This document shows positions 16,956 to 26,805 of a stretch of 33,633 bases of DNA, piece by piece (the first letter of the stretch is position 1; each line of letters begins with the position of its first letter). The stretch comes from Terriglobia bacterium (GTDB lineage Bacteria > Acidobacteriota > Terriglobia > Acidiferrales > UBA7541): the NCBI GenBank assembly GCA_020073375.1, contig JAIQFG010000056.1, forward strand, positions 1 to 33,633, given 5' to 3'. Below the pieces are notes generated by a model that was given only the letters and a program-made list of their open reading frames with translations, made no database searches and was not told the origin of the DNA. The translations under genes were made by a program, and so were the position numbers.

Positions 16956-17357
16956 ATGACCGAAAAAATCCGCAAGACCGACGCCGAATGGCGCAAGAAC
17001 CTTACGCCGCAGCAGTATCACGTAACCCGCCAAAAAGGCACCGAGCCCCCCGGCACGGGCGAGTACGAAAATTCCGAGGACCCCGGCACCTACGTGTGCG
17101 TGTGCTGCGGCCAGCCACTGTTTGATTCCGAAACGAAATTCCACTCCGGCTCGGGATGGCCGAGTTTCTACGCGCCCCTCGACGAATCCAAAGTCGAAAT
17201 CGACCGCGACGTTAGCCATGGCATGGTGCGCGAAGAAGTCCTGTGCAGCAAGTGCGACGCGCACCTGGGCCACGTTTTCCCCGACGGCCCCAAACCCACC
17301 GGACTGCGCTACTGCATCAATTCCGCATCGATGAAACTGGTCGATAAGGACGAATGA
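16956..17357 (+). CDS. msrB: Peptide-methionine (R)-S-oxide reductase MsrB
   Basis: This 133-residue cytoplasmic enzyme reduces methionine-R-sulfoxide in proteins. The structural zinc site is complete: Cys48 and Cys51 (CVCC) and Cys97 and Cys100 (CSKC). The catalytic Cys120 is in RYCINS, and GSGWPSF (65-71) and [10 protein letters not shown] (103-112) are typical. ATG 16956 is chosen because GAGG lies upstream and [12 protein letters not shown] is the usual N-terminus; an in-frame ATG at 16935 and GTG at 16914 are less likely. The stop codon overlaps the next gene as ATGA, so msrB and the S1/P1 nuclease ORF are translationally coupled. The regulatory gap is shared with the divergent amidohydrolase gene. 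Confidence 0.96.
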   Translation: MTEKIRKTDAEWRKNLTPQQYHVTRQKGTEPPGTGEYENSEDPGTYVCVCCGQPLFDSETKFHSGSGWPSFYAPLDESKVEIDRDVSHGMVREEVLCSKCDAHLGHVFPDGPKPTGLRYCINSASMKLVDKDE

Positions 17358-18502
17358 TGCCGCATCAGGCATCGGAACGTTGTTGTAGCGCTCGCCGGAA
17401 CCTGTCCCGACATTGTCGGGAGGCAGCCACACCGCCGGCAGGAACTTGCCCGCCTGAAGGCGGACGCCACTCCGATCAAGCTCGCCTGCAGGCGCGGGTC
17501 CATCGATGCAGGAGTCTGATCCGCTCGGCGATCCTTGCTGGATTCGCTTTTGCGGCGGCGCTCAGCCTGCCTGCTCCGGCCCGCGCCTGGGGCTGTGAAG
17601 GCCACGAAGTCATCGTTCTCCTCGCCGAAAAGCACCTTACGCCCCATGCCCTCGCCGCGGTAAATAAAATCCTGAAGGAATATCCGATCGATCCTGCATT
17701 GAACCGCTTCTGCAAGGAGGGCCGCATCGACCCCATGTCGGACTCCTCCACCTGGGCCGACGATTACCGCAGCGTGCATTCGGAAACTTCGCCGTGGCAT
17801 TACATCGACTTTGCTCCCGGCACCAGGTTAGCTGCCGGAAGGAAAGATCTCGGGACCGTGGTCGATAAAGTCTGCGATCCCCGCGAAAGCTGCCTGCCCC
17901 GGGCCGCCGCCAATCAACTCGCGATCTTGCGCGCACCGGAAACAGACCCGCAAAAAAGGGCTAACGCGCTGCGTTTCGTGATTCATTTCGTGGGCGACTT
18001 GCACCAACCCTTGCACAACTCCTCGAACAACGACCAGGGCGGCAACTGCGTCCCGGTGGCATACTTCGGCAACCTGCCCCGATTGACGTATTCCCGCACA
18101 GAGACCTACGCGCCCACCTTGCACGGGGCCTGGGACTACGAAATCCTTACGAGGGCGACAAAGGGCATGAGCGTGGATCAGGTCGCCGCCGAACTTGACC
18201 GATCCTTCCGCAAGCAAATCTCCAGATGGCAAAAAGAGCCCATCGACTTCGACGGGTGGTCCTGGGAAAGTTTCGAGCTCGCGTGGAATGTCACGTACGG
18301 CAAGCTGCCCGTGCAAATTCCGGTGGAAACTCCCCAACGCGTGAATTCCTGCGCGGACGCCGACCACGTATCCGCGCGAATGTTCATCCTCAATGAGCGC
18401 ATCGAGCAGCCGTATCAGGACGCGGCGCTGCCCGTGGTGCGCGAACGGCTGGCGCAATCAGCAGCCAGGCTGGCGATGGTGTTGAATCAAGTGTGGCCGT
18501 AA
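17354..18502 (+). CDS. S1/P1 nuclease with repeat-derived N-terminal extension
   Basis: The mature part is a zinc-dependent S1/P1 nuclease, which degrades single-stranded DNA and RNA outside the cytoplasm. The trinuclear zinc ligands are all visible with correct spacing: Trp79 and His84 (WGCEGH), Asp136, His149 (WHY), His211, Asp215 and His221 ([11 protein letters not shown]), and His257 with Asp261 (HGAWD). A hydrophobic signal segment (about 55-77, ending ARA) puts the cleavage just before Trp79, as in P1 nuclease. Oddly, the only usable start is ATGATG at 17354/17357, overlapping the msrB stop, so 50 Cys-rich residues precede the signal segment. They are encoded by the palindrome-rich stretch 17406-17494. 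The true start may have been lost to repeat insertion, or a non-canonical CTG may be used. Confidence 0.9.
   Translation: MMPHQASERCCSARRNLSRHCREAATPPAGTCPPEGGRHSDQARLQARVHRCRSLIRSAILAGFAFAAALSLPAPARAWGCEGHEVIVLLAEKHLTPHALAAVNKILKEYPIDPALNRFCKEGRIDPMSDSSTWADDYRSVHSETSPWHYIDFAPGTRLAAGRKDLGTVVDKVCDPRESCLPRAAANQLAILRAPETDPQKRANALRFVIHFVGDLHQPLHNSSNNDQGGNCVPVAYFGNLPRLTYSRTETYAPTLHGAWDYEILTRATKGMSVDQVAAELDRSFRKQISRWQKEPIDFDGWSWESFELAWNVTYGKLPVQIPVETPQRVNSCADADHVSARMFILNERIEQPYQDAALPVVRERLAQSAARLAMVLNQVWP
17406..17494. repeat. Cluster of three palindromes inside the nuclease leader
   Basis: Three perfect or near-perfect palindromes follow each other: CCCGACATTGTCGGG at 17406-17420, CCGCCTGAAGGCGG at 17450-17463, and CGCCTGCAGGCG at 17483-17494. 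On the minus strand GTGG lies just outside the second hairpin, as in the GTGG-headed repeats elsewhere in the window. The stretch is translated as part of the nuclease frame without a stop. Confidence 0.6.
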
Positions 18503-18699
18503 ATTCCTCCGCTTTCAACCCCTCTCCAGATCGCGTTTCCTGCACGTTCCTTTTCGGCATCTTCCGGCCAACAATTACACAAGTATTACAAAGAGATTCC
18601 CTCCCCCATGCTAACTTCGATTTGCAAGAGAGCACGCCCCGTTACCTCGGTGACGCAAGGGAAATAGGGCAACAACGGCACCAACAAAAGGACAAGAGA

Positions 18700-19608
<909 letters not shown>

Positions 19609-19633
19609 CCGTTTTCAAATCTCGAGTAAACTA

Positions 19634-19667
19634 GAAACCGCGGGCCAAGTTCCGCGGTTTCGCTTTT
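19634..19667 (+). terminator. Rho-independent terminator of the desaturase gene
   Basis: A 10-bp perfect stem GAAACCGCGG/CCGCGGTTTC (19634-19643 with 19652-19661), with an 8-base loop, is followed by GCTTTT. It lies 25 bases after the desaturase stop. Confidence 0.88.
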
Positions 19668-19748
19668 AGTAGGACAGGCTTCAGCCTGTCGGTTTTCTGC
19701 TCGGCGCGCCGACGAAAAACCGACAGGCTGAAGCCTGTCCTACTAAAA
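19664..19748. repeat. GTAG-headed hairpin repeat, inverted pair (family 1, copy B)
   Basis: Inverted arms of 33 bases are perfect (19664-19696 and 19716-19748). Each contains GTAG outermost, the hairpin GACAGGCTTCAGCCTGTC, and extends to GGTTTT inward and TTTTA outward. It abuts the desaturase terminator and precedes the histidine kinase gene. Confidence 0.92.
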
Positions 19749-19834
19749 CCTCACCCTGCCTCCGATAAATAACAAAAATTTGATTTCCCTAGTCGCCAAT
19801 CCGCGCGGGCGAGTATAGTTTTACTCAGCCCCTG

Positions 19835-20740
19835 ATGCGCCTTACGAGCCGAACCAGGAAGATCGTCATATTCGTCACGCTGGGCGCTTGCCTGGTGGGG
19901 CTGGCGGTGGCGCTCAACGTCACCTGGATCCTCTTCAACTGGCGGGCAGTGGTTCCGCTGGTCTTCGGAATAACCATATTTACGCTGATCATCGCGGGAC
20001 TGGTGGTGTACACGGTCTTCCTGGTGCGCGAAATCCACAAAAACGAGCAGCAGGACAGTTTTCTGAACGCGGTGACGCATGAATTGAAAACGCCGATCGC
20101 CTCGATTCGCCTGTACCTGGAGACTCTGCAAAGCCGGCAAATCAGCGACGCCCAGCGCCAGGATTTCTACCGTATCATGCTCGAAGATACCGACCGCCTG
20201 TTCGGCACGGTCGAGCAAATCCTGAAGGCGGGCGAAGCGCGCCATGCCAGCGCCAAACGGAACTGGGAAGAGGTCGATTTCTCCGGCATCGTCGAGGAAA
20301 CCGTCGAACTCACGCGCCTGCGGCACCACCTGCCGGCCGAGGCCATGCGCCTTACCACCGCCCCTGCCGAAAAACTCCTGGTCAAGGGCAACCCGCAGGA
20401 ACTTCGCACGGCGGTCTTCAACCTGGTCGAAAATGCCGTGAAATATTCCGGCGAAAAGAAAGACATTGTCATCGATCTGCAGACCCCGAACATGGATACG
20501 ATCCTGCTGCAGGTCCAGGATCAGGGCGTGGGAATTCCGGCGACCGAATTGAAGCGCATTTTCAAGCGATTTTACCGCGTGGCGAATTCCGCGTCCGGCC
20601 GCGTCAAGGGCACCGGCCTCGGCCTGTTCATCGTGCGCTCGATTGCGCGCCGCCATGGAGGCGATGCATTTGCCGAAAGCGAAGGCGCGGGGCGAGGCAG
20701 TTTGTTCACGTTGCGTCTTCCCAGGGTGTACCGCGTATGA
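19835..20740 (+). CDS. Sensor histidine kinase with no extracytoplasmic sensor domain
   Basis: This 301-residue membrane kinase has two transmembrane helices (about 10-33 and 40-64) separated by only a few residues. It has no periplasmic sensor and no evident HAMP domain. The H-box AVTHELKTPIAS (phospho-His82), N-box (Asn200 in NLVENAVKYS), G1 box DQGVGIP (229-235), F-box (FKRFYR) and G2 GTGLGLF (259-265) are complete, so it should be active. The stop overlaps the start of the response regulator by four bases (ATGA), so the two form one operon. The signal is probably sensed in the membrane or from inside the cell; its nature is unknown. A TATAGT at 19813-19818 could be the -10 of this operon, without a clear -35. 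Confidence 0.95.
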   Translation: MRLTSRTRKIVIFVTLGACLVGLAVALNVTWILFNWRAVVPLVFGITIFTLIIAGLVVYTVFLVREIHKNEQQDSFLNAVTHELKTPIASIRLYLETLQSRQISDAQRQDFYRIMLEDTDRLFGTVEQILKAGEARHASAKRNWEEVDFSGIVEETVELTRLRHHLPAEAMRLTTAPAEKLLVKGNPQELRTAVFNLVENAVKYSGEKKDIVIDLQTPNMDTILLQVQDQGVGIPATELKRIFKRFYRVANSASGRVKGTGLGLFIVRSIARRHGGDAFAESEGAGRGSLFTLRLPRVYRV

Positions 20741-21483
20741 GCCGCATCCTGGTGGTCGAGGACGAATCGCACCTGGCCGAAGGGCTCCGCTTCAATCTGG
20801 AGCAGGAAGGCCATTCGGTGCAAGTGAACGCCACAGGCGAGGAAGCCCTGAAGCGCCTGATGGGCAACAAGGAAGAATTCGACGCGGTCGTCCTGGACGT
20901 GATGCTCCCCGGACAGGACGGATTTGCGGTGGCGCGCGCGCTGCGCGCGGCGAAGAATTACGTGCCGGTCCTGATGCTGACTGCTCGGTCGCGCCCCGAG
21001 GATGTTCTGGAAGGATTCGCGGCGGGCGCGGACGATTATTTAGCCAAGCCGTTCAATCTGGCCATTCTCATCGCGCGCGTGCAAAGCCTGCTGCGCCGAA
21101 AAATCTGGCAACACGGCGCGGATCAGCCGCAGGCAAAGCCCGCACCGCGAAGCGCGGACACCCCGGAAGCATTTCACTTCGCCGGAAAAATCGTGGACTT
21201 CGAGAATCTACGCCTGCACGTCGGCAAGCAGACCCTGCAGCTGACACTGATGGAATCGGAACTGTTGCGTTATTTGATCCAGAACGTCGGCCATCCCGTC
21301 TCGCGAAAAGCCATCCTGGAAAATGTGTGGGGACTGCACGAGGACACTGACACGCGCGCCATCGACAACTTCATCGTTCGATTGCGAAGGTATATCGAGG
21401 AAGAGCCCGCCAAACCGCGCCACCTGGTAACCGTGCGCGGCCTGGGGTACGAATTCATTCCGTTTCCGGACAAGAAAAAGTAG
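20737..21483 (+). CDS. OmpR/PhoB-type response regulator
   Basis: This 248-residue DNA-binding regulator has a receiver domain at 1-118 with acidic pocket Glu8-Asp9-Glu10, phospho-acceptor Asp54 (VVLDVMLPG), Thr82 and Lys104 (LAKPF). A linker of about 25 residues rich in Ala/Pro/Gln follows, then a winged-helix effector domain (about 145-245) with the typical end RHLVTVRGLGYEF. It is translationally coupled to the histidine kinase, which surely phosphorylates it. No target is evident; the genes beyond it are convergent, so its regulon is elsewhere or includes its own operon. Confidence 0.96.
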   Translation: MSRILVVEDESHLAEGLRFNLEQEGHSVQVNATGEEALKRLMGNKEEFDAVVLDVMLPGQDGFAVARALRAAKNYVPVLMLTARSRPEDVLEGFAAGADDYLAKPFNLAILIARVQSLLRRKIWQHGADQPQAKPAPRSADTPEAFHFAGKIVDFENLRLHVGKQTLQLTLMESELLRYLIQNVGHPVSRKAILENVWGLHEDTDTRAIDNFIVRLRRYIEEEPAKPRHLVTVRGLGYEFIPFPDKKK

Positions 21484-21485
21484 AA

Positions 21486-21510
21486 CGGGCTTCCAGTCCC
21501 GCACCCTTTT
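21486..21510 (+). terminator. Possible terminator between response regulator and M13 peptidase genes
   Basis: CGGGCT pairs with AGTCCCG (one bulged T) around a three-base loop, followed by CACCCTTTT. The whole 25-base gap between two convergent genes is used, and the T-run touches the peptidase stop codon. The stem is short, so the call is tentative. Confidence 0.35.
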
Positions 21511-23635
21511 ACCAAATCTGGCAGCGAATCCCCGCCGGGCGCACCATGGCGTCGCCTTGTTTGCATTCAAATGCCTGGCCAAATTCCGGCATATTGGACG
21601 GCGCCGCGATGGCCCGAAAATGCCCCAGGGGATGCGGGTTCGTGTTGACCATCAGGCGCTCGAATTCCGGACGGTCATTGGCCGCCCAGATTTGTGAGTA
21701 AGCCAGGAAAAAGCGCTGGTCGGGAGTTAGTCCGTTGATCAAGGCGGGCTTCTTGCCTTCCAGCGTCTTGTGCAGGGCGCGATACGCGATGGTCAAGCCG
21801 CCCAAGTCCGCGATGCTTTCGCCGAGCACCAGCTTGCCGTTTTCGTGGATGTCGTCCTGCACTTTATAGCCGTCGAACTGTTTTTCGATGCAGTCGGCGC
21901 GCAGGTTGAAATTCTTCTCGTCCTCCGGAGTCCACCAGTCGCGCAGATTCCCCTTGGCGTCGAATTGCCTGCCTTCGTCGTCGAAGCCGTGCGTCATTTC
22001 GTGGCCGATCACCGCGCCCATCGCGCCGTAGTTGGAAGCGTCGTCGGCGTTGGGATCGAAAAACGGCGGCTGCAGGATGCCGGCGGGAAATACAATTTCA
22101 TTCATTTCCGGATCGTAGTAGGCGTTTACCGTGGGCGGAGTCATGCCCCATTCGGTGCGGTCCACGGGCTTGCCGATCTTGTTCAGATCGTGCTTGAACT
22201 CGAATTGCGATCCGCGCATCAGATTGGCGACGAGGGGACCGCGGTCCACGGTGAAGGCCGAATAATCGCGCCACTTGTCCGGATATCCGATCTTGCGCGT
22301 GAACGACGAAAGCTTATCGACCGCCTGCTTGCGCGTCGCCGGGCCCATCCACGGGAGCGTGTTCAAATCGTCGCGCAGTGCCGCGGCCAGATTGTTGACC
22401 ATTTCCAGCGCGCGCACCTTCGCCGCAGGCGGGAAATATTTCTGTGCGTAAATCTGTCCCAGCGCCTCGCCCAACTGGCGGTCGGTGACCGAAACGCAGC
22501 GCTTCCAGCGCGGCAGCAATTCCTTGGTGCCTTGCAGCTTGCGCCCGTTGAAATCGAAATTTTCATCCACGAACGCCTTCGACAGCCACGGTGCGGCCGT
22601 ATTCAGCGCGTGCCAGCGGAGATACACCTTCCATTCCGCCAGCGGCGTTTCCTTGAGCTGCCGGTTCACGGCCTCGAAAAATTTCGGAGCCGAAACGTCC
22701 ACCGAGCTGATGTTGGCGTAGCCAATTTCCTGAAAATAATTGCCCCAGGACCAGTTCGCCGTGAGCGTCTGCAACTCGGCGCGATCCATCTTGTGATAGG
22801 TCTTCACCGGATCGCGCCGCTCGACGCGAGTCAGGGAAGCCTCCGCCAGCTTGGTTTCCAGGGCCATGATCGATTGCGCTTCCGTGGAGGCTTTGGCGGC
22901 GGTGTCTCCGGCCAGCTCGAGCATCTTGGCCACGTGCTCCTGGTACTGCTGTCGAAGCTGCTTGGATTTGTCGTCCGTCTTGGTGTAGTAATCGCGGTCG
23001 GGCAGCCCCAGTCCGCCCTGGTCGGCTCCGCCAATTACCTGCGAACTGTTTTTTGCGTCCTGCGTCGACCCGAAGTCAAACAGCGCGCCGACCCCCTGGC
23101 TCTGCAGACGCGCCACTTCCGACTGCAAATCGCCCGTGTTCTGGATGGCGTCGATGCGCGCAAATTCCGCGTCGAGCGGCTTCACGCCCTGCGCATCGAT
23201 CTGCTTTTCGTCCATGCAGCTGGCATAAAAATCGCCGATCTTCTGCTCGTTCGACCCCGCGGCCGCCTTCGTGTTCGCGGCAGCGCTCTCCAGAATCTGG
23301 TGCAGCAGTTCGCGATTTCTTTCCGCCAGCTCGTTGAAGCGGCCCCAGGAGGGGTAAGCGTCCGGCGTGGGATTCTTCTTGATCCACTCGCCGCTGGCGT
23401 AATGGTAAAAGTCCTCGCATGGCTTGCAGGTCTTGTCCAGAATCGTCATGTCCACGCCATGCGAGCCGCTGCCCGCGGTCTTGGCAGTGCCCGTGGATTG
23501 CCCGGCGCGCAGCAGCCCCGCCGCGGCTAGCCCAAGCAAAACGAATAGCGCCGCCATCGAAAAGCGCCCCCGGAGCGGATTTTTCGCCTTGGCTGCGGGA
23601 TGAGAAACGCCGGATTCCTGCGCGGGGAGTGACAT
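21509..23635 (-). CDS. M13 family zinc metallopeptidase (neprilysin/PepO-like)
   Basis: This 708-residue exported or membrane-anchored peptidase cleaves peptides on the amino side of hydrophobic residues. A hydrophobic segment at about 27-45 acts as signal or anchor. The N-terminal M13 domain is recognisable from CKPCEDFYHYASGEW (70-84). The catalytic domain has NAYYDPEMNEIVFPAGIL (504-521), HEMTH (His545, Glu546, His549) and the third zinc ligand Glu606 in GESIADLGG with Asp610. The end is the family CxxW. ATG 23635 follows a near-perfect AAGGAGGG, so the upstream in-frame start at 23656 is rejected. The length is normal for the family. It is a single-gene unit, convergent with the two-component operon, and preceded by a hairpin repeat pair. 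Confidence 0.96.
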   Translation of the reverse strand: MSLPAQESGVSHPAAKAKNPLRGRFSMAALFVLLGLAAAGLLRAGQSTGTAKTAGSGSHGVDMTILDKTCKPCEDFYHYASGEWIKKNPTPDAYPSWGRFNELAERNRELLHQILESAAANTKAAAGSNEQKIGDFYASCMDEKQIDAQGVKPLDAEFARIDAIQNTGDLQSEVARLQSQGVGALFDFGSTQDAKNSSQVIGGADQGGLGLPDRDYYTKTDDKSKQLRQQYQEHVAKMLELAGDTAAKASTEAQSIMALETKLAEASLTRVERRDPVKTYHKMDRAELQTLTANWSWGNYFQEIGYANISSVDVSAPKFFEAVNRQLKETPLAEWKVYLRWHALNTAAPWLSKAFVDENFDFNGRKLQGTKELLPRWKRCVSVTDRQLGEALGQIYAQKYFPPAAKVRALEMVNNLAAALRDDLNTLPWMGPATRKQAVDKLSSFTRKIGYPDKWRDYSAFTVDRGPLVANLMRGSQFEFKHDLNKIGKPVDRTEWGMTPPTVNAYYDPEMNEIVFPAGILQPPFFDPNADDASNYGAMGAVIGHEMTHGFDDEGRQFDAKGNLRDWWTPEDEKNFNLRADCIEKQFDGYKVQDDIHENGKLVLGESIADLGGLTIAYRALHKTLEGKKPALINGLTPDQRFFLAYSQIWAANDRPEFERLMVNTNPHPLGHFRAIAAPSNMPEFGQAFECKQGDAMVRPAGIRCQIW

Positions 23636-23746
23636 GAAAATACCCTCCTTCACCATGCATAAAACTTCCTACAAGGTGTACGACGGTAGGATGCCTGAGT
23701 CAACAGGATCGTTGCGGCAGGGGTTAAGTGCAGGGAAACGCCACTA

Positions 23747-23863
23747 GGACAGGCTTCAGCCTGTCGGTTTTGGGTCAGCGTTTAGATTTCCGCAAAGGTA
23801 AAATCCAAATTCAGCTCGAAGCGCTTCAATCCACGCCAAAAACCGACAGGCTGAAGCCTGTCC
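23747..23863. repeat. GTAG-family hairpin repeat, inverted pair (family 1, copy C)
   Basis: Perfect 25-base inverted arms at 23747-23771 and 23839-23863 contain the hairpin GACAGGCTTCAGCCTGTC plus GGTTTT inward. Here the outer tetranucleotide has decayed (CTAG on the left, CTTC on the right) and the spacer is longer (67 bases) than in the other copies. It lies between the M13 gene start and the cytochrome stop. Confidence 0.9.
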
Positions 23864-23865
23864 TT

Positions 23866-24279
23866 CTAATGCGCCCCACTCCCGGGCAGCGAGCGGATAT
23901 AGACCACCATCTGCCAGATCTGCTCGGGCGTTTCCCGCCCTTCGTACTTCGGCATGTGCCCTTTGCCCTTGGCGATCAGGTAGTTGAGTTCGCCGTCGGT
24001 GAACTTGTCGAGCGAGCCGGCCTTGCGCCAGTCGTGCATGCTCATGCTGATGTCCTTGGCTTCGACGCCTTTGCCGCCGCCGTCCTTGCCATGGCACAAC
24101 GCGCAATCTGTGTCGCCATACGCCTGCAGCCCCGCGGCGATCGTGGCGGCGTTGGATTCCAGGGGATTTTTTCGATCTACTTCTTCCTGCGGAATCTTGG
24201 TTTCGACCTTCGGCTGGCTCTGGCAGCCCGCCAGGCTCAGGCAAAGCAGCGCGCACAGCGCCACGTTTCGCATCCCCAT
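23866..24279 (-). CDS. Lipoprotein monoheme cytochrome c
   Basis: This 137-residue small cytochrome has a lipoprotein signal (MGMRNVALCALLCLSLAGC; lipobox LAGC, Cys19), so it is probably membrane-anchored in the periplasm. The heme site is CALCH (Cys59, Cys62, His63), and the likely axial ligand is Met109 in GKGHMP, the class I pattern found in cytochrome subunits of dehydrogenases. ATG 24279 follows AAGGGGG; the frame is open much further upstream (to 24633) but without family character. It is a single gene, divergent from the DUF6644 gene. It may carry electrons from a periplasmic dehydrogenase; the heme-PQQ enzyme at 27013 is one candidate, by inference. Confidence 0.92.
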   Translation of the reverse strand: MGMRNVALCALLCLSLAGCQSQPKVETKIPQEEVDRKNPLESNAATIAAGLQAYGDTDCALCHGKDGGGKGVEAKDISMSMHDWRKAGSLDKFTDGELNYLIAKGKGHMPKYEGRETPEQIWQMVVYIRSLPGSGAH

Positions 24280-24718
24280 CCCGCCCCCTTGAATTAAGGT
24301 CTGAGCTATCCCGCCACGGTTTGGCACCGCCCCCAACCGCATTGCATACGGCACAATACATCGAAGATCATACCGGAACAACGCCCATTGCGGAGCCCTG
24401 CCATTTTCCGGACGATTAGCCGAACAAGCTCTGGAAATATCTTGACGCCGCGCATAGAGTCTTGCGGGCAGCCATTTAGCAGGGTCGGTGATTGCCGTTG
24501 GTGTGCATCCGCGGGACGGCCTTGCCGTGGCCTGCGCGCACGCGCGAAACGCCGCTGCGCCCGGTTGCGTCTTACTATTATCTGCGACACAATCCTTGAC
24601 CAAAGTTGAGAACCCTTTTCGTGGGCTGGCCATGGATGAGAATGGATTCGATTGATTGCCGCGCGCGAGTTGCGCGGGTGTAGGATTAGATATCCGACGG
24701 ACTGTGAGGGTCAGGGAA
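24280..24718. other. Divergent intergenic region, 439 bases, no supported gene
   Basis: This gap separates the leftward cytochrome gene and the rightward DUF6644 gene. Open frames cross it on both strands, but none has a credible start, ribosome-binding site or family similarity. TTGACC at 24597-24602 could be a -35 for the rightward gene, but no matching -10 is seen. No Crp-type palindrome and no hairpin repeat was found in it. Confidence 0.4.
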
Positions 24719-25210
24719 ATGCATTTTCTTTATTCCATCTGCGAGTGGCTGGAACAAACCGGCGTGGGCGTGACGGTCAGGGATTCGACGTGGCTGTTTC
24801 CGATCATCGAGACCATTCATATTCTCGGAATCGCCGTCCTGGTGGGCAGCACTTCGATTTTGGACTTGCGCCTGATGGGCCTTACTTACCGCGAGCAGCC
24901 CGTATCCAAGATTGCCTGGCGATTTCTGCCCTGGGCTTGGGCGGGTTTTCTGATTCAGGTGGTTACCGGCGGACTGCTGCTCGCCTCGGAAGCCACGAAG
25001 ATGATCACGAATGTTGGGTTTCAGATTAAAATGGTGTTAATCGTGGTGGCCGGGCTAAACGCCCTGGTGTTCCACCTGATCGCCTACCAAAGCGTGGACA
25101 AATGGGAAAACGATCCAGTGGCCCCGTTTTCGGCCCGCGCCGCTGGATTGATTTCGATTCTTCTGTGGTTCGGTATCGTGGGATTCGGCCGCTGGATCGC
25201 CTACGTCTAA
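24719..25210 (+). CDS. DUF6644-like membrane protein
   Basis: This 163-residue protein has four hydrophobic helices (about 28-52, 70-92, 98-118 and 138-160). It has the pattern LFPIIETIHILGIAVLVGS followed by LDLRLMGL that I associate with DUF6644, small membrane proteins with conserved His and Arg that may bind heme or quinone; that role is speculative. ATG 24719 lies close behind GAGGGTCAGGG. The longer frame starting at 24656 adds a charged, non-family N-terminus. It stands alone, divergent from a cytochrome c lipoprotein gene, which loosely supports a link to electron transfer. Confidence 0.7.
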   Translation: MHFLYSICEWLEQTGVGVTVRDSTWLFPIIETIHILGIAVLVGSTSILDLRLMGLTYREQPVSKIAWRFLPWAWAGFLIQVVTGGLLLASEATKMITNVGFQIKMVLIVVAGLNALVFHLIAYQSVDKWENDPVAPFSARAAGLISILLWFGIVGFGRWIAYV

Positions 25211-25238
25211 CCAGGATTTCCCGATCAAAGCAGGTTTT

Positions 25239-25315
25239 CGTGGCGCCGGCGTCCCGCCGGCGGTTTGCTTCTGTGTGCCGGGGCGAAAAACCGCCGGCGG
25301 AACGTCGGCGCCACG
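25239..25315. repeat. GTGG-headed hairpin repeat, inverted pair (family 3)
   Basis: Inverted arms of 28 bases (25239-25266 and 25288-25315) differ at two positions. Each reads GTGG outermost, then the self-complementary CGCCGGCG-nnC-CGCCGGCGG type hairpin and GTTT inward. It separates the convergent DUF6644 and MFS genes. Confidence 0.85.
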
Positions 25316-25382
25316 CAGGGTCTATCGCTCCGTTCGCAATTAGAGCGGTTCAAGCCGCGTTCAGCGTCTCAAACTGGCACCC

Positions 25383-26681
25383 CTAATCCGCAGGTTCGGC
25401 GGATTCCCTCGTCCTGACCACAATTCCCTGCCAGCCGGAAATCAATGTCGCGGTCAGCCCGCAGATCCCCGCCATGGAAAGCCAAAGCGCCGGCATGGCT
25501 CGATTGCCGGTCCAGCGGATCAGCCCTGTGCAGACGAATGGTGTAAAACCGCCAAAAATCGCGGTCGCCAGGCTGAAGGCCACGGAAAATCCGGATGTGC
25601 GAATCTCCGGCGGCATGATTTCGGTGAGATACGGCACCATGGCCCCGCTGTAATTGCCGAACAGCACCGAAAACCAGAGCTCGACGATCAGCAGTCGCGC
25701 GTAAGAAGGATTGCTCACCATCCAGAGCATTGCCGGATAGGCCGTTAAGATCGCGGCACCCGAGGCAAAGATCAGCACCGGCCTCCGGCCCACGATATCC
25801 GAAAGCGCGCCGCCCACCGGCACCCATATAAAATTCGACAGGCCAACAAATAAGGTAACCATCAGGCTTGTATGCGCACTCAGGTGCAGCGCCTCTTGGC
25901 CATAGGTCGGCGTGTAGGCGGTGATCATATAGAAACTAACGGTCGTCATCGTCGAAATGAACATTCCGACGCCGACCAGTTCCCAGTTCCTTACCAGCGA
26001 CATCAGAATTTCGGAAACCCCGGGATGCCGCTTGCGCTTCAAAAATACTTCCGTTTCCTGCAGTGAACTTCGCATCCAGAACAGCAGCGGCACGATCAGG
26101 CACCCGATCAGGAACGGGATCCGCCAGCCCCACCGGTTCATCAATTCCGGCGGCATCAGCCAGCTCAGGGTCACTCCCAGCAGCGCCGCGAACATCACCG
26201 CCACCTGCTGGCTGCCCGATTGCCAAGCGCAGTAAAATCCGCGGTGCCCCGGCGTGGCAATCTCCGACAAATACACGGAAACGCCGCCCAGCTCCACGCC
26301 CGCGGAAAATCCCTGCAGCAATCTTCCGAGCACCACCACGATGGGCGCGATGATTCCGATCGTGCGGTACGAAGGCGTCAGCGCGATCACCAGCGTTCCC
26401 ACCGCCATCAGCGACAGCGTAAACAGCAGCCCTTCGCGCCTCCCTTTGCGGTCCACATACGTGCCCAGGACCACGGCCCCCAATGGGCGCATCAGGTACC
26501 CGGCTCCAAACGTGCCCAGCGTCATCATCAGCGACGCGAACTGGTTGCTGGAGGGGAAAATTTCGCGCGCAATGTAGCTGGCGTAATACGCGAACACCAT
26601 GAAATCGTACATCTCCAGGAAATTGCCGCTGGAAACGCGAATCACGGATCGCACTTTGGAGTCGGACGCCGGAGCGCTCAT
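25383..26681 (-). CDS. MFS transporter, metabolite:H+ symporter type (organic acid)
   Basis: This 432-residue inner-membrane protein has 12 predicted helices. The N-terminal GNFLEMYDFMVFAYYASYIA (19-38) and the loop 2-3 motif GTYVDRKGRREG are typical of the metabolite:H+ symporter group that includes citrate, tricarballylate, proline/betaine and dicarboxylate carriers; the first stretch is closest to CitA/TcuC citrate-type members. LGRLLQGFSAGVELGG (118-133) is the group's substrate-region motif. The substrate is most likely a carboxylic acid, by inference. It is a single-gene unit, convergent with the DUF6644 gene and divergent from the heme-PQQ dehydrogenase gene 331 bases away. Confidence 0.9.
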   Translation of the reverse strand: MSAPASDSKVRSVIRVSSGNFLEMYDFMVFAYYASYIAREIFPSSNQFASLMMTLGTFGAGYLMRPLGAVVLGTYVDRKGRREGLLFTLSLMAVGTLVIALTPSYRTIGIIAPIVVVLGRLLQGFSAGVELGGVSVYLSEIATPGHRGFYCAWQSGSQQVAVMFAALLGVTLSWLMPPELMNRWGWRIPFLIGCLIVPLLFWMRSSLQETEVFLKRKRHPGVSEILMSLVRNWELVGVGMFISTMTTVSFYMITAYTPTYGQEALHLSAHTSLMVTLFVGLSNFIWVPVGGALSDIVGRRPVLIFASGAAILTAYPAMLWMVSNPSYARLLIVELWFSVLFGNYSGAMVPYLTEIMPPEIRTSGFSVAFSLATAIFGGFTPFVCTGLIRWTGNRAMPALWLSMAGICGLTATLISGWQGIVVRTRESAEPAD

Positions 26682-26805
26682 GCCGTTTTGGAATGTCCTT
26701 CGATTCTCACGCCAGCCCTCAATCCCGCACTAATCGTATTGCGTTGAAGTCGAGCAGGGTGTACCCCGCATTATGCGCCAGAAACGTGGAAAATCCAGCA
26801 CCTTA

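Noticed and set aside
21770..23530. 586-residue plus-strand frame
   Set aside because: It is antisense to the M13 peptidase, which has HEMTH, GESIAD and a normal length.
24280..24718. Small genes in the cytochrome/DUF6644 gap
   Set aside because: Open frames there lack ribosome-binding sites and family character.
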